Assembly (NCBI GenBank): GCA_000727475.1
Contig: KL647296.1
Span: 1,966,388 to 2,030,387, forward strand
Length of the DNA stretch: 64,000 bases
Direction of reading: 5' to 3'
Origin: Sarcocystis neurona
Taxonomy: Eukaryota; Apicomplexa; Conoidasida; Eucoccidiorida; Sarcocystidae
Part shown: in pieces, positions 47,233 through 58,983 of the stretch
Layout of the letters: each line of letters starts with the position of its first letter
Numbering within the stretch: the first letter of the stretch is position 1
Translations under genes and position numbers: made by a program
The notes under the pieces: generated by a model
What the model was told of the DNA's origin: nothing
Seen by the model: the letters and a program-made list of their open reading frames with translations, nothing else
The model's database searches: none

Positions 47233-49371
47233 TCAGAGCAGTTTTTCCGGTTCCAACCAAGTCGAAAATGCCCCTCTTAAATTGACCCTGTCCTGCGTGA
47301 AGCTTCTCTTTGTCACGAACTTTCTCTCGCGACGAAAATCTTTGGATTCGTAAGTACAATTCTCAGAAGACCGTGTACACGCCGGGTGTGCGGTCACTGT
47401 GTAGAAGCTTGATGGCTCCATTACCGAATACAGCAGTCTTCCTAGCTTGCCGCACAACCTTTCAGAAACGTACGCCCGTCCTCTTAGTCTTACTACCGCA
47501 GGATCGTTAACCAGTATGCTGTCGAAACCCGCTGCTGGGGCTACCAATGCCTTATTTGAACAGAACCCCTAAAAACCATTCCTTCGCACATTTTCAGCAC
47601 TCCCCTTGCAGTTCGCTAGTCGTTCTGTAGAAAGTGACAATTTTCCATCTGTTTCTGGTCTTCACTTTTATATCGCGTGACTGCCACCAAGACTAGCACT
47701 ACGGAGCTCCTTGCCCACTTGAGCAACTCTTTTGCCGAGCAGGCACCCGCTCTGCCAAAAAGGCTACAACTTCATCGTCGCTGGTTTGCATGAACCGTGG
47801 AGGACAATCCTCCTGTTAACGCTTTAGAAAAGCTGCTACAGTAAATTAAAGCCCAGCCCTTTTAGCAGCATGATAACGTATTACCAGCACCTCTACTGTT
47901 GCGTGCGTAACCGGGATATCTGAACTGGTTGCCTCCGCACGAATACCATACTTTCCTGGAATTGCCCCCTTTTTACTACGGTGAGTAGTACACAATTGGT
48001 GTTTGGTACTTGGTTTATGATGCCGTACGACGCTACCCTTTTTCGCTCTTGCATGGATCATGGGAATTGTGATCGTATTGCATGGGTGAGTTCAACACAT
48101 ACTGATATACGCGCGAAAGGTCTGAGCACCCACAACGCACACCTCCACGCCCTGCACTTGTCCCGCCTACCAGCGCACTAAATAATGCAACTCAGCAGGG
48201 TAAAAGCCCACACAAGTGTCTGCTTTCACCTGTAATGGGCGTGATCTATGTGCGACGTGTCATGACACTCCAACACACTGTCGACACCTGTCCACGTCCC
48301 TGGGTGCGGCCATCTGAGCTGAGACCCCGTTTGATTGCTGCTTGTCCCGCCGCGCGCTGCAGTTCGTGTTGTCTGATGAACTGAGGCCCCGACCGACGTA
48401 GGCGAATGTTGTGACGAGATAAGAAATCGTAAGGCCGCTTCTGGGGAGAGATACTGTCACACGGAAGAATTCAATCTTCCACTTCAATTCTATTGGTATG
48501 TGCACGTGCACACGTACGAATGTCACTGTTAGCTGTAGCCAAAATCATTCCCACGGTAGCCTGGGTACCACTGCTCACTCCACAAAGAAAAAAAGAACCA
48601 CCCCCACTTCCCCGCACGTACCGAGAAGCTTCCACGTCAAATCCATCGTATGTGTAACCCTGCGTGTTAACGTGTACCCCGTAGTACAAGCAGACAGGAA
48701 TAAACATAAAGGTGTGCCACGGACACGGTGTTTCGACGCAACCACAGCAGTGTTGGCTCGGTCAAGGTTGATGGGCACCACTCAACTCGCACAATGTGTG
48801 ACTTCAACTGAATGACGCATACTGCGAAGACAAAAGAGTGAATCTGCTTGGTTTAAAAGGCAAATCAACTGTACAACCCATGTTCCTCATTGTTCGCAAC
48901 AGTGTGTCTGTCGAAAACTCACGAGGACAAGTGTACCGGACGCAGCTTCGCCCCGTGAAGCACACACGCTGGTCACCACCTATCCCAATTTAGGTTGCTC
49001 CTTCCTACGATGGTCACGCCCGCAGTTCAGGTTGCTCCTGCCGCTGTGTTATACGTACGTCGGAATCGGCTAATCTAGCAGTGCGACACGCTCTTACACA
49101 TAAAGCTACAGGTTTTGAAGCAGACGTGTTTTCACGGAGCATACACAAGCAAAACGCGAAGGTCAACACCCAGCGTCGCGAGAGAACGCCGGGTCAGGAT
49201 TTGATTGGAAGGTGTGGGCAACGCCCACAGTGGAGAAATGCAGCCAAGAGGTTTGAGTGGACAGAAAGCTAGTATTTCACGTGTCAAACCGCTTCGTGAA
49301 AGTCCCTTTAAACAGCCGCGAAACGCCCTCCACATACGTAGAGAGTCACCTTTGTTCTTTCTTCTCTGCAG

Positions 49372-52300
49372 ATACAAGGCGGGCCAGCAAGAGTGGCGTT
49401 CCTTCAACAGAAGTACACAGATGCACAGGCAGATATATGCGCCTGCGTACCATATAGATTACACGTGAAGTCTGCCGCAGGAACGAATGTGTCGCACGGA
49501 CACGCGTGCACTTGGAGAGCAGCGTACCTCCTGGAGAAGCTTTCTCCTGCTGATCTGGAACAAATGCTTTGTGTGAGTACACGCGTTTGCTTATCCGTAC
49601 TCGCTCTGTGGCTAACAAATAATCGTGTTTATGTAACTGCGAGCGATTAACGGCTTAGTGGCACACACGCGTAGCTCAATATTTAAAAAATTTGACCATC
49701 CAGTGCTCCTTCTAGAAACCTGTTATAAATACGGTCGTCGAGGAAAAGTGCTGCGAAGGTCACAGACTGCCTCTGGCCTTTGAAAGTTTTCAGCGGGCTT
49801 ATGCCTGCTTGGGCAGCTTTCTAGCATGCCCGACAAATTCCACTTCAAATGGTAGTTTTTTTTGCGAAACCGTTCGGCTTTATCGAGCTGCAGGGCCGCC
49901 CACACTAAAAAACCTCTCTAACCTAAAGTATAAGGTAACTGCAGCATGTAACACCTGGGTGGTAACTAATTAAACGGTTAGTTGTGTGCTTTGTAAGACA
50001 GTTCCCCCACTGCTCTTGGCTACCTCGACGAAAGTCCTTCAACCCACTGTTACAATAAAGTGGTTAAGTGGTGCCCTTCGCTAGGTGGCAACCTGTTTGA
50101 GGGAAAACGATCCAGACAAAACCATCGTGCATTTTCAGTGCAAGGGCTATGGGAGTGTACACCGTCGAGCGTGTTCGTACTGCAGGGAGGCTTCTCAATT
50201 GCTCGTGGCTGCTCGTTGCTCTCATACAGACCTACACAATAACAGCCGAAACATGCAGGGTGAAGACGGCGTAACAGTGCCTGACGCTGCAAGGATCTGG
50301 TATCCATTTGTACACGTGCAGTTGTTCCAGTCACGCAGGGGCAGCATGAAGACGCTCGACCGCACGCCTCTGACGAGCTCGGATTTTCTCGTTGTACAAC
50401 GCGGGGTAAGGGGATAATTTTCGTCTCCTGAACGCTGTCGCAGGTCGGCGAAAGGCCTGTTAGAAAGCCTTTTTTGAAGACAAGTAAAGCGTCTCTCATC
50501 GCAGAGCGCGTCCTACGTGAGAAAGATCTAGCCCCGGTGGTGGAACAATGGACGACACTGTGTGCACTGACGTAAAATGATGTCAACAAGCAGGACTAAC
50601 GGCTTTTCACGTTTTTGTACGGATAAATGTGGATCTTTGCATTAGAAGAGTCCTTGGCTTGTCTGGAGTACCAGTACGCACGTAGGGATTCACCCAACCT
50701 ACAGCCGCTCTACGTGAATACTTGTCACCTGTCTGTGAAGTTCGTTTCTCATGGTCGGGGTCTTGTCGTGTGTACATGGTTTAGGCCTTATGCAGCCGAA
50801 CGCTGGAAGACTACGTAGTCTAGAAACGGCTCGAAAACACCTGGCTACACTTGCGAACCCCGTCACTGTGCTTATACCTTGTGCGGCCGTGGTGTTTCCG
50901 TTTTTCATTGCCGTTTTTGTCGATATAAACAACTTGTCGCCCCGCGGTTGTCGACGAAGCCTTCGGAGCCAAGCAGCGGGCTGCTTTTCGCTAGAGCCAT
51001 ATTGGACGAGGCAGCCCTGTTCATATTCTACAAAGAGAGACGAAGAGGGAAAGACGGAGATGTATGTAAACGCGTCTACGTTGGGACAGATACATGCACA
51101 TTTCTCGTACAAAGAGGTGTTAGCATCCTTACTTTGACGACTATTCCTTTTGGTGCGCGACTCGTTTTCCCGGACCCCCTGCGTACAGGATGGTTTTCCT
51201 CCCTAGCAGCCAACGTATCCTTCACGTTAGCCTGCAGCTGCTTGTTTTTGCTGGCTGCGAGTCCTTGGATCTTTCCTTTTTTGAGGCAGTCGCACAGCCA
51301 TTGAGACTCCGGTCTGCAGGACAAGGCCGTGAAAGTAAGGCAGCAGTCTTTTTCCAGTTTCTCACGAACTTCATAGGATATGCAGCCGCCTGCTCGTGTT
51401 CTCGTACGCGTAGTCGTGAAAATAAACCAGTCAGGCAGGTGGACAAGTGTGTCCTCCGGGGGCAACCGCATGCGTCACTAACAAGGTGTGTGTTCATAGA
51501 CGTGTTCAGCGGCGCAGAAAAAACGTATCTCGTAAGCCGTTACAGGAATCGAAGAGCATGCGTTCACCCTGCGAAGGCGAGAGCTAACACGTACATTTCT
51601 GTTTAAAAAAGATAGGCAATTGCCCAAGGCCTTCGCAGGTTGAAATGCTCCCGGAGACCAATCTGCGCCTCCCCGCACGAGTTGAGCACTTCACAGCTTT
51701 CAGGCTTTGCAGCCTCACTCGTGAAGTGGCGCTTTAAACGTCAATTTAGAATGTCCATTTAGCCTTTTTCACTCACTGGAGGGCTTGCATACTCTATCGT
51801 GCATTAAGGTGTAGCAAACGGCAACGTAGAATGTCCATTTAGCCTTTGTCACCCACTGGAGGGCTTACACACTCTATCCTGTATTAAGGTTTAGATCGCT
51901 GTCTGCCAATTTGAGCGTGATAGTGAGCCAACACCTCGAATGCTTACGGACACAATTAGTTTCCCACACATCCCCGAAGCTGAGGTGCCGCATAGCGTCT
52001 GTGTGCGCTGGTGTGTACTGGTGAAGATCACAAGAGCACACAAGGAGAGCACTTGCTATCTCAGGAGAGCATCAAGTACTACCTTGCTTGCAAAACGTTC
52101 GCCTTCAGTTTCCACCGACTTCGTCTTCGAATTTGTCAGCAGAGAAAACTGTGCATGCGTTTGTGTACTACCCCGTGTCCGTGTGGGTCGCTATATTACG
52201 CGAGTGGATTTCAAATTTTGTAATTAGTCCTCGTGAATGCGCTCAACTGAGATACGGGTGTACAAAAGCGTCTGTAGCCTGAAGAGGGCTAGAGATCCAA

Positions 52301-53075
52301 GCGCACAAAGGTACGTACTCAGCCTAGACGCATGCACCTATACGCAAGGATGCAGTGCGTGGACTGCCGCGTCGACACATGCACCTGTACACAAGGAGGC
52401 AGCTAAGAGAATCCTATATATTTGCTTGTGAAGACATGGGTATTTGTTGCGAAACTAGGCCGCCACCTGGCGCTTCATCTGACTCTTGACTTCTGCAGCT
52501 GCATCGGGAATTGATTCGGAAGACAATGCGGATGCAGCGCGTCTAACAGCACTTGTTTCGGAAGCGGCCGCTAAGAATGACACGGTAAGACGCAGCAAAA
52601 CTCATTAGTCTTTGGTCTTTTCTACTTTACCTATCAGGCCTAAAAAATAACGTCCACTCGCATTTGCTGGAAACCAACAGAGTAGCCACAGACGATAGAA
52701 CTTGTACGCAGGCTGCCTGAATCTGTCTAGTAGCTGCTTTTCCTGCTCCGGCACTTCGGCGTCCTCGGGTTTCGCTGGCCTGTGCAGATACGATAATGTT
52801 CTTATGAGAAGAAATGACTTCCTTACCTTCCTTCTTAAGATCCCTGACTTCTGTAATTGGATAACTTCGTTTTTCTTCTCTGACCGAGAGACAATCGTGC
52901 GAAGTGGAAAAATTCACACAACAGTAGCCCGCAAGTGTACTGGAGAAGACCACCATTTTCCCCTTGATCACGCACGAAGGTGTCCGTAGTGCAGCCCTCC
53001 TCTAAAGCGTCGATCCCCGTAACTGACTGCACATCACATCCCGTCTTTCCTATATACTATGAACGCTTTTCAAAG
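49372..53075 (+). CDS. Multi-exon gene of unknown function (four exons proposed)
   Basis: Exon-like segments with good splice sites. A: 49372-49572, acceptor CTTCTCTGCAG, reads VAFLQQKYTDAQADICACVP and WRAAYLLEKLSPADLEQMLC, donor GTGAGT. B: 50085-50405, acceptor CTTCGCTAG, reads CLRENDPDKTIVHFQCKGYG, RRACSYCREAS and PDAARIWYPFVHVQLFQS, donor GTAAGG. A and B join in phase 0. D: 52499-52584, acceptor CTTCTGCAG, reads SGIDSEDNADAARLTALVSE, donor GTAAGA. E: 52980-53075, reads DCTSHPVFPIYYERFSK, donor GTAGGC; D and E join in phase 0. Between B and D a segment at about 50790-51115 (hydrophobic TVLIPCAAVVFPFFIAVFVD) may be another exon, but its phase is unsettled. Exons rich in Cys upstream of an LNR exon on the same strand suggest one secreted or membrane protein; that is inference. 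Start not found. Confidence 0.5.
51747..51897. repeat. Two-copy tandem repeat, period 80 bp
   Basis: TAGAATGTCCATTTAGCCTT at 51747 and 51827. Both copies continue through CACTGGAGGGCTT and ACTCTATC to ATTAAGGT. It lies in a presumed intron of the plus-strand gene. Confidence 0.9.
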
Positions 53076-53199
53076 GTAGGCCTTGTACGTGATTTTGTGG
53101 TGTCCCCTCCCCGAGCTTTATCCTCCAGCAGAATGCCTCCGACAGTGGACTGCTTGAGGAAAAGACGTAGTACATCGTATCCGGAAGAAAACACATGTA

Positions 53200-53525
53200 C
53201 CCGTATACATACATACTTACGCACGTGCGTGCACACGTACATACATACATACATTCGTACGTACGTGCACACGTACATACATACATGCATACATACATGC
53301 ATACATACGTACATACACACATAAATATGCGTACACGTACCCACGTACACGTACACGTACACATACACGTACACACACGTACACGTACACACACGTACAC
53401 ACGTACACACACACACACACACACGTACACACGTACACACACACACGTACACACACACACACACACGTACACACACACACACGTACACACACACACACAC
53501 ACGTACATACACACACACACACGCT
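53200..53525. repeat. CATA-to-GTACAC microsatellite array
   Basis: A gradient from ACATACAT units (53200-53320) through ACGTACACGTAC to (CA)n interrupted by CGTACA (53330-53523). It is the one long microsatellite in the repeat-poor half of the window. ORFs across it are His/Thr or Val/Cys repeats and are rejected. Confidence 0.9.
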
Positions 53526-53610
53526 GACGCCGTGCCATGTCTGCTGGCAACGTGACAACACAGGGTGACGTTCAAAACATGTGGAAGTCGACTAGTATGC
53601 TTTCTCCATC

Positions 53611-53676
53611 TGGTCATCCACGCAAAGAAGAAAATGTTGCTCCATTTTTCTATTCACGCAAAGAAGAGAAGATTGC
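53611..53676. repeat. Short imperfect direct repeat
   Basis: ATCCACGCAAAGAAGAAAAT and ATTCACGCAAAGAAGAGAAG, 37 bp apart, both followed by GTTGCT or ATTGCT. Confidence 0.65.
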
Positions 53677-54271
53677 TTTTGTCCTTGGAGGGCAACAGCG
53701 CTGCGATCCGTGACATAACAGTTTAGCGACGGGTACACACCGTGACCATCATAGTAGAAAATGAATTATGACAAAAGTGCTGTTTGCAGAGGCACTTGTA
53801 CAGGTGGCCTGGTTTTTGGTTTCATCTCCACAACAGACGTGCGAGTACGTAAAGGACCATCAGGGCCTGATGTAACCCAAAAGAGAGTCACCATCACTAA
53901 TGCATATAATGGGCTCTTTTCAGGGTACATCATCTTCATTCACACGCATCTAGTGTGCTCTTCTTTGAGTAGGAGGTAGTCATTCACATTCACATATTGT
54001 AGCACATTTTCACAGCGTCCACCAAGTGCCTTCGAGCGACTGTAGACACGCTGCTCTGCGCTTCAGATCAACGTCCCACAGCGGAAAACGCCTTGTTTTC
54101 GAGAAAGAAGGACACTTCAGAGCTTCCGGAAGCCCGGCGAGCTGTGCTGTTCTCACCGTTTTCCAGGATAGCTGTATATGTCTCACTTTTTGTAACTACA
54201 CACGCCTCCAAGCACTTTGCAGTAACACGCTGAAAGCACCGGCGAGCAGTAACGACATTCGTACGGTGCAG

Positions 54272-55868
54272 CGAACACCCGGAAGAAGACGCCACTGCAG
54301 AAAGCCCGCCGGGCGTCAGAGCAGAGTCAACTGTTGCCAGCCTTGGACAACTGCAGTCAAGGCAGCCAACGGTAGCCCCCCTTCCTGCACCCTATAGCTG
54401 CTGTAGATGGTACAGTCCTTCTGGCGCTGTTAATCGTTGCACAAGCACAGTCGAAATTAGAGCTACACAGTGCACTCTTGTTTGCACCCCCTTCACCTCA
54501 GTGCTCCTTTTCCCTACCCTACAAGCCTCCGCTATCTTCCCATGTGATGTAAAGTCATTTTCTTCGCTTTTTGAGACCTCACTTCAGACGAACATAATTT
54601 TAAGCGCCTTGCGTACTGAAAGAGGCCAAAATCGTGGTGCGACAGGCTTGTTGGAAGAAGACCTATCTGCTGCAGTGGGAGAATCCGCCTCGCATGATCC
54701 GCACACAGCAGCAGTTCAACCAGCAAGAGGACAAGCGAGTCCGGACTGGATGCAAATTCACCACTCTGCTGCATACGCATTACACCTGCCGCATTGCCCA
54801 CTCGACTGTTTGGCGGAATGGATTGGTGACGGATGGTGTGATACGGAGTGTAATGACGAAACCTGTAACTTTGACGGGGGGGACTGCTACGGATGGTGTG
54901 GCGGAGAGTGCAGGCCGCACTGGCCGGGTGACGGCGAATGTGATCTTGAGTGCTACAAAGAAGAATGCCAGTGGGACGGCGGAGACTGTGCTGAGTGGCA
55001 GGAACAAGCACTCCCTAGCATAGGGATATTCAAACGGTATGTCGAGACATACAAACATCTTCAGCTCACGGCTGAACCTGCAACGAAACCGCACGAAGTG
55101 GACCGGCAGTTTCTAGCAGAGTTAGACAAAGCAGAGGCCACCGAGGCACACGAGTCACAATCAGCAGCTGGAAGTCCTGCACACGAGACCAGAACACCAA
55201 AAGAGGACCACGCGCAGGAAGAGAAGGACTCAAAATCGGAGATACGTGGGGAACAGGGAGAAGGCACGTCAGAGGCGACCGACAGAAATGGGACAGAAAA
55301 AGGGAAAGAAAAAATTTCTTCTTTCTCGGACGCCGCGGAGAGCGTACACCACGATGCTCTTTTACGGATGGTGCGAGGCGACACATGCGAGTGTAACATC
55401 AAAGAAGGGAAGCTAGGAAACGGAGTGTGCAATCCAGAGTGCAACACCTACGCATGCCACTTCGATGGCTTTGACTGTCATCAAATGTGCAGCTTGGAAT
55501 GCCCGCATGTGTGGTTGGGTGACGGGAAGTGTGACAAAGAGTGCGACATTCCGGAGTGTTTTCACGATAAGGGGGACTGCTGGGAATGCGCTCCAGAGTG
55601 TCGCTTGTGGATGATAGGAAATAATATCTGCGATAGCGCCTGCAACGCAGCTGACTGTTGGTTTGACCACGGCGACTGTAATGACATCACCAAAGTCGTG
55701 GCGTTGGATTATACTGCCCGGCCTTATGTCTACCAGTTCTGTGCAAAGGATTTCATAGGTGACGGGAAATGCGACGAAAACTGTTACAACGAAGAGAGTG
55801 GGTGGGACGCGGGAGATTGTGCTGGTCTAGGATTCGCTGAAGGCAAAATTGCTGGGGAACTAGGGTGA
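54272..55868 (+). CDS. Six-module LNR (Lin-12/Notch repeat) protein, last exon
   Basis: Numbering codons from 54501, six LNR modules are visible: 99-129, 133-163, 296-326, 330-360, 363-393 and 414-440. Modules 1-5 each keep six Cys in LNR spacing with the (I/L)GDGxCDxxC and DGGDC type calcium/disulfide motifs, for example WIGDGWCDTEC and NFDGGDC. Module 6 has only four Cys (FIGDGKCDENC, WDAGDC). Modules 1-2 and 3-6 are split by about 130 Glu/Lys-rich residues. The protein ends 16 residues after module 6, with no membrane anchor. The frame is open back to 54273, where EHPEEDATAESPPG follows an acceptor GTGCAG; the less protein-like part (about 54370-54630) may be an intron. LNR domains fold in the oxidising secretory pathway, so export or endomembrane location is inferred. 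It may be the 3' part of the gene at 49.4-53.1 kb. An AATAAA lies about 160 bp past the stop. Confidence 0.85.
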
Positions 55869-57400
55869 AATATCTCTCAAAGCAGATTTGCTTCTGATTC
55901 CACGTGTGACACCTACCTACACAAGGCTACAACCTGTTTCAGGGAAAGTAGAACGCGCGCACAACTCTACTGAAGAAACCAGACGTCTGCTAGTTTTCAT
56001 TCTTCTCGTCAGTAGACCGAAGAAATAAATATTGGCGTCGAGAAGCCGTAGTTAGTTGTTGGCCAAACACCCGCAGGGTAGAAAGGTTGCAGCAATGAAG
56101 GGCAACGAGCACGCAAAGAAGAGACAGAAATCGTCAGGCGGAGTCAGGGACGCGAGACAAGGCTGGGACCGGCGCAGAGAGGACACGCGGATGAAAGAGC
56201 GGGAGTTCGTCTGTCAAATTGCTACGTAGTAGCCTAGTCGTTGCAGCCCAACACCATGCAAAGATTTTCGGAATAGATTACCTACAGGCACGCGGGAATG
56301 CGCTACAAGGGCATGGAACGTGCAGCTGATACAAGACCACGAATGGCGGTCGTGCACATAAACAGTTACAGGGCTTGTGCATTGTGGTGTAAGGCCTGGG
56401 GGAGCCGTTTACCCATGGAAGAGAAGTGAGTGAAGGGAGCGCTTGCGATGATTGGGCCACCAGGGCAGCTGCAGGCTACGCTTTTAGTAACAGAGTGTTT
56501 GGCTGAAAAAGTCGGCGAGAATAGCGGCACGCAGAAGTCTTGCAGACGTCCTCGTGACACGCTGAAATCTGCAAGCTATGTCCCACGAAATTTAAACATT
56601 TTACATTCACAAGTGACCTCTTTCCACGTAACTGCACCAACTCGATTCTCACTATTGAAGTAACTTCGAGAAGGAGCGTGAGAACGTAAGCAAGCGCATT
56701 CATTAACTCGACCCTGTTTCAAAAAAAGCCAGCACTTTTTTTGCAGAGAAGCACGTGTCCCCGATCTTTTTTCGTATGCGCTTTTGCTGGCGAAGCTTCG
56801 GTGACAGCTCAGACATCTGCATCAAGGTGTGCGCCTGTCGACGTTTTTCACGCAGAAAGTAAGCCTGCCTGCGTGTCAGTGGTGCTCACGCACATCTCGT
56901 TACAAAACATGAGATTGGCTTCACCGAAGAACCACATTGTCGCCTAGTATGCTTGCATCGGTGTAGGTCCTGCATGTAAGCACGATACTCCTATCTTGAA
57001 AAAAGAAACTCACGCTTAGAAGTCACTTTAAGAGGTAGCTTCTGACTGTTGTGGTTCCCTGACGCGATTCTCCTATGAGTGCGTCATTTTGCGGTTGTTC
57101 TTTGTGTCCCTTTTATTGTCGGCTTGGTCGGCCAGGCATTTGTGTTGGGTCCTCGAATATTGCCTCATCTTCATCGTGCGTAGTCTGGTACAATCCAGAG
57201 GGGTATTTTATCCGACCGCGGCAGGTGCTTGCTGCACTGGAAGCCTAAAAGCGGTATTTTGGGGGTTAAAGAGACAAATAAATTCTTGTCCGTTCCCAGG
57301 TCGCACTGTTTTGTCACTCCTGCCCTGCTCAGGCTAGGAGATCAGGACCGCAAACCAGGGCTATGACGGAGGTACTATCAGCCGGTTCGACAACAGAGGA
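55869..57400. other. No confident gene
   Basis: Repeat-poor sequence after the LNR gene. Short open frames on both strands lack consistent splice signals. No repeats or RNA genes were seen. Confidence 0.5.
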
Positions 57401-57419
57401 ACTCGTTGTGCATTTATGC

Positions 57420-57671
57420 TTAAGCACTACATTTGCTTGCCATTGCGAAGACCACATTTCTCATATTTGACATATTCTGAGGATTACGGACAAGAATAAC
57501 CACGCAGGAGACTGCTACATGCCCCTCCAGAATTGCAAGCGCAGCAAGATAAAGGAAGCACGCGACTCCGTGATCACTGCCATGGTTTACGTACTTGCCC
57601 AGCGCTTGCCCTTTCTCTAGTTGTTTCTGAGGAGAAAATAATCTGAAGCTTTTCGTTGCCAACGCGGACAA
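57420..57671 (-). CDS. Weak candidate exon on minus strand
   Basis: Minus-strand open frame. Inside it an acceptor TATTTTCTCCTCAG is followed by KQLEKGQALGKY and a donor-like GTAAAC (about 57591-57626). If instead read through, the frame adds a hydrophobic stretch (VACFLYLAALAILEG) and stops at 57420. No partners assigned; unrecognised. Confidence 0.2.
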   Translation of the reverse strand: MSALATKSFRLFSPQKQLEKGQALGKYVNHGSDHGVACFLYLAALAILEGHVAVSCVVILVRNPQNMSNMRNVVFAMASKCSA

Positions 57672-57867
57672 ACTCGATACTTAGAAACCTAGAAAAAGGA
57701 AAGGGGTGTTGTTATAATTTGAGGAAATAAAACACACGCTTCACAGTAGCGACACCTCAGCGGCATTCCTTCTTAATATGTCGTAACTAATGCAGAGTTG
57801 CACTCACGCAGAAGGCATTTTGCCGTTTAGGATGAACACGCAATCCGTTCGGCTCCAGCGTCCTTAG

Positions 57868-58715
57868 TTGTCAGAACCGTCGCAGCTCTGCTCATACTCA
57901 CGGACACATCATCTCCGTCCTATTCCCTGTGAACATTTGACTCCTGCTGCTCCTGTTTCTCTGGCCACGACTTCCTACTGCGAAAGCCTGCGCCACCTGC
58001 AAGCGCACAGAGACTCCATCTCACGTCCTTCTCCTACACAAAAAATATGCCTCTTTCAGCGAACGCGCCTGTGTGTTTCCCTCTTGAATAGTCTAGCCTG
58101 CATTGTATTTGTGAATTCAGGAATTCAGACATATGAAAACACTCCACATGTTGACTGAGAGTGTTTCCCACTGACGACGGTAAGTCGACGTAAAGCGTCG
58201 ACTGGTGTACTGTTTGGTTTTACACGTTGTAGGCCGTACCCTAGGCGTGCAGCATGTCGACATACTTAGCTATTCACTGTTGCGACGGAGAATAAGGCAA
58301 ACCGTGCCACGTCGTTTACTGCTGGAAGCACAGTGTGTCTCTTTTGGTCTTGCAGTACAGCTTTTGTCTCGCGCGAGGGCGTGGATCGCTGCGAAAGCCT
58401 GTTGCATGCCTAAGGCGGCAGAGACCCTGCCGAAAATGTTGTTCTCGTGGCACTCGGCTGATACAACGAGGAAATGACGTCACTGGGCAGGAGTTTCAAG
58501 CACATGGCAGCGGCAGGAGTGGCAGTCTTCTCGAGAGTGCACCGAGTGTCTGGTTCTACGGGTGTACAGCCAGCGTGCGACTCCTAGCCAGTATCATTCA
58601 CTTAGCATCGCCACCTAAACCCATAATTTGTGCGGTTGCAGAAATCCTAACCCTAGTTAGTGCAGCCGGCGCGCAGCCGGCAACAGCGGATGACGGGATG
58701 GGCGGCAGTAGTTAG
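57868..58715 (+). CDS. Candidate two-exon 3' end of an unknown plus-strand gene
   Basis: First piece from acceptor CGTCCTTAG at 57867, reading SEPSQLCSYSRTHHLRPIPC and later HLQAHRDSISRPSPTQK, with an undecided donor around 58076-58110. Second piece from the strong acceptor TCTTTTGGTCTTGCAG at 58355, phase 0, reading GNDVTGQEFQAHGSGRSGSL, PSVWFYGCTASVRLLASIIH and ending QPATADDGMGGSS at 58715. An alternative frame of the second piece ends earlier at 58477. Not recognised. Confidence 0.35.
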
Positions 58716-58983
58716 CGGGGGACGCATTAGCACTAGCCACGCACGCATTGGCGCGAATTGCCCGTGCACGTTCGTGATATGTGGTGTCCTGTGCCACGCG
58801 ATCCTCATTTCCATGCAACGAAAACTAAATTGGTGACCTGCCTTAGAAATAGTCCTGCTCAAACCTTTCGTACTGTACATTTCCCGGTAATGCGATTTTT
58901 GTGGTCTCCACCTACGAACGTGAGTGCGGTAGTGCACACTTCCAGTCGCGCCGCTACACAAGAAGGTCTTTCTTCTTAAGCTT

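Noticed and set aside
47860..47985. Exon-like GYLNWLPPHEYHTFLELPP before a GTGAGT donor
   Set aside because: An in-frame stop lies directly upstream with no AG acceptor in between; other frames and the minus strand are equally open.
53050..53617. Val/Cys- or His/Thr-rich ORFs on both strands
   Set aside because: Caused by the CA/GTAC microsatellite.
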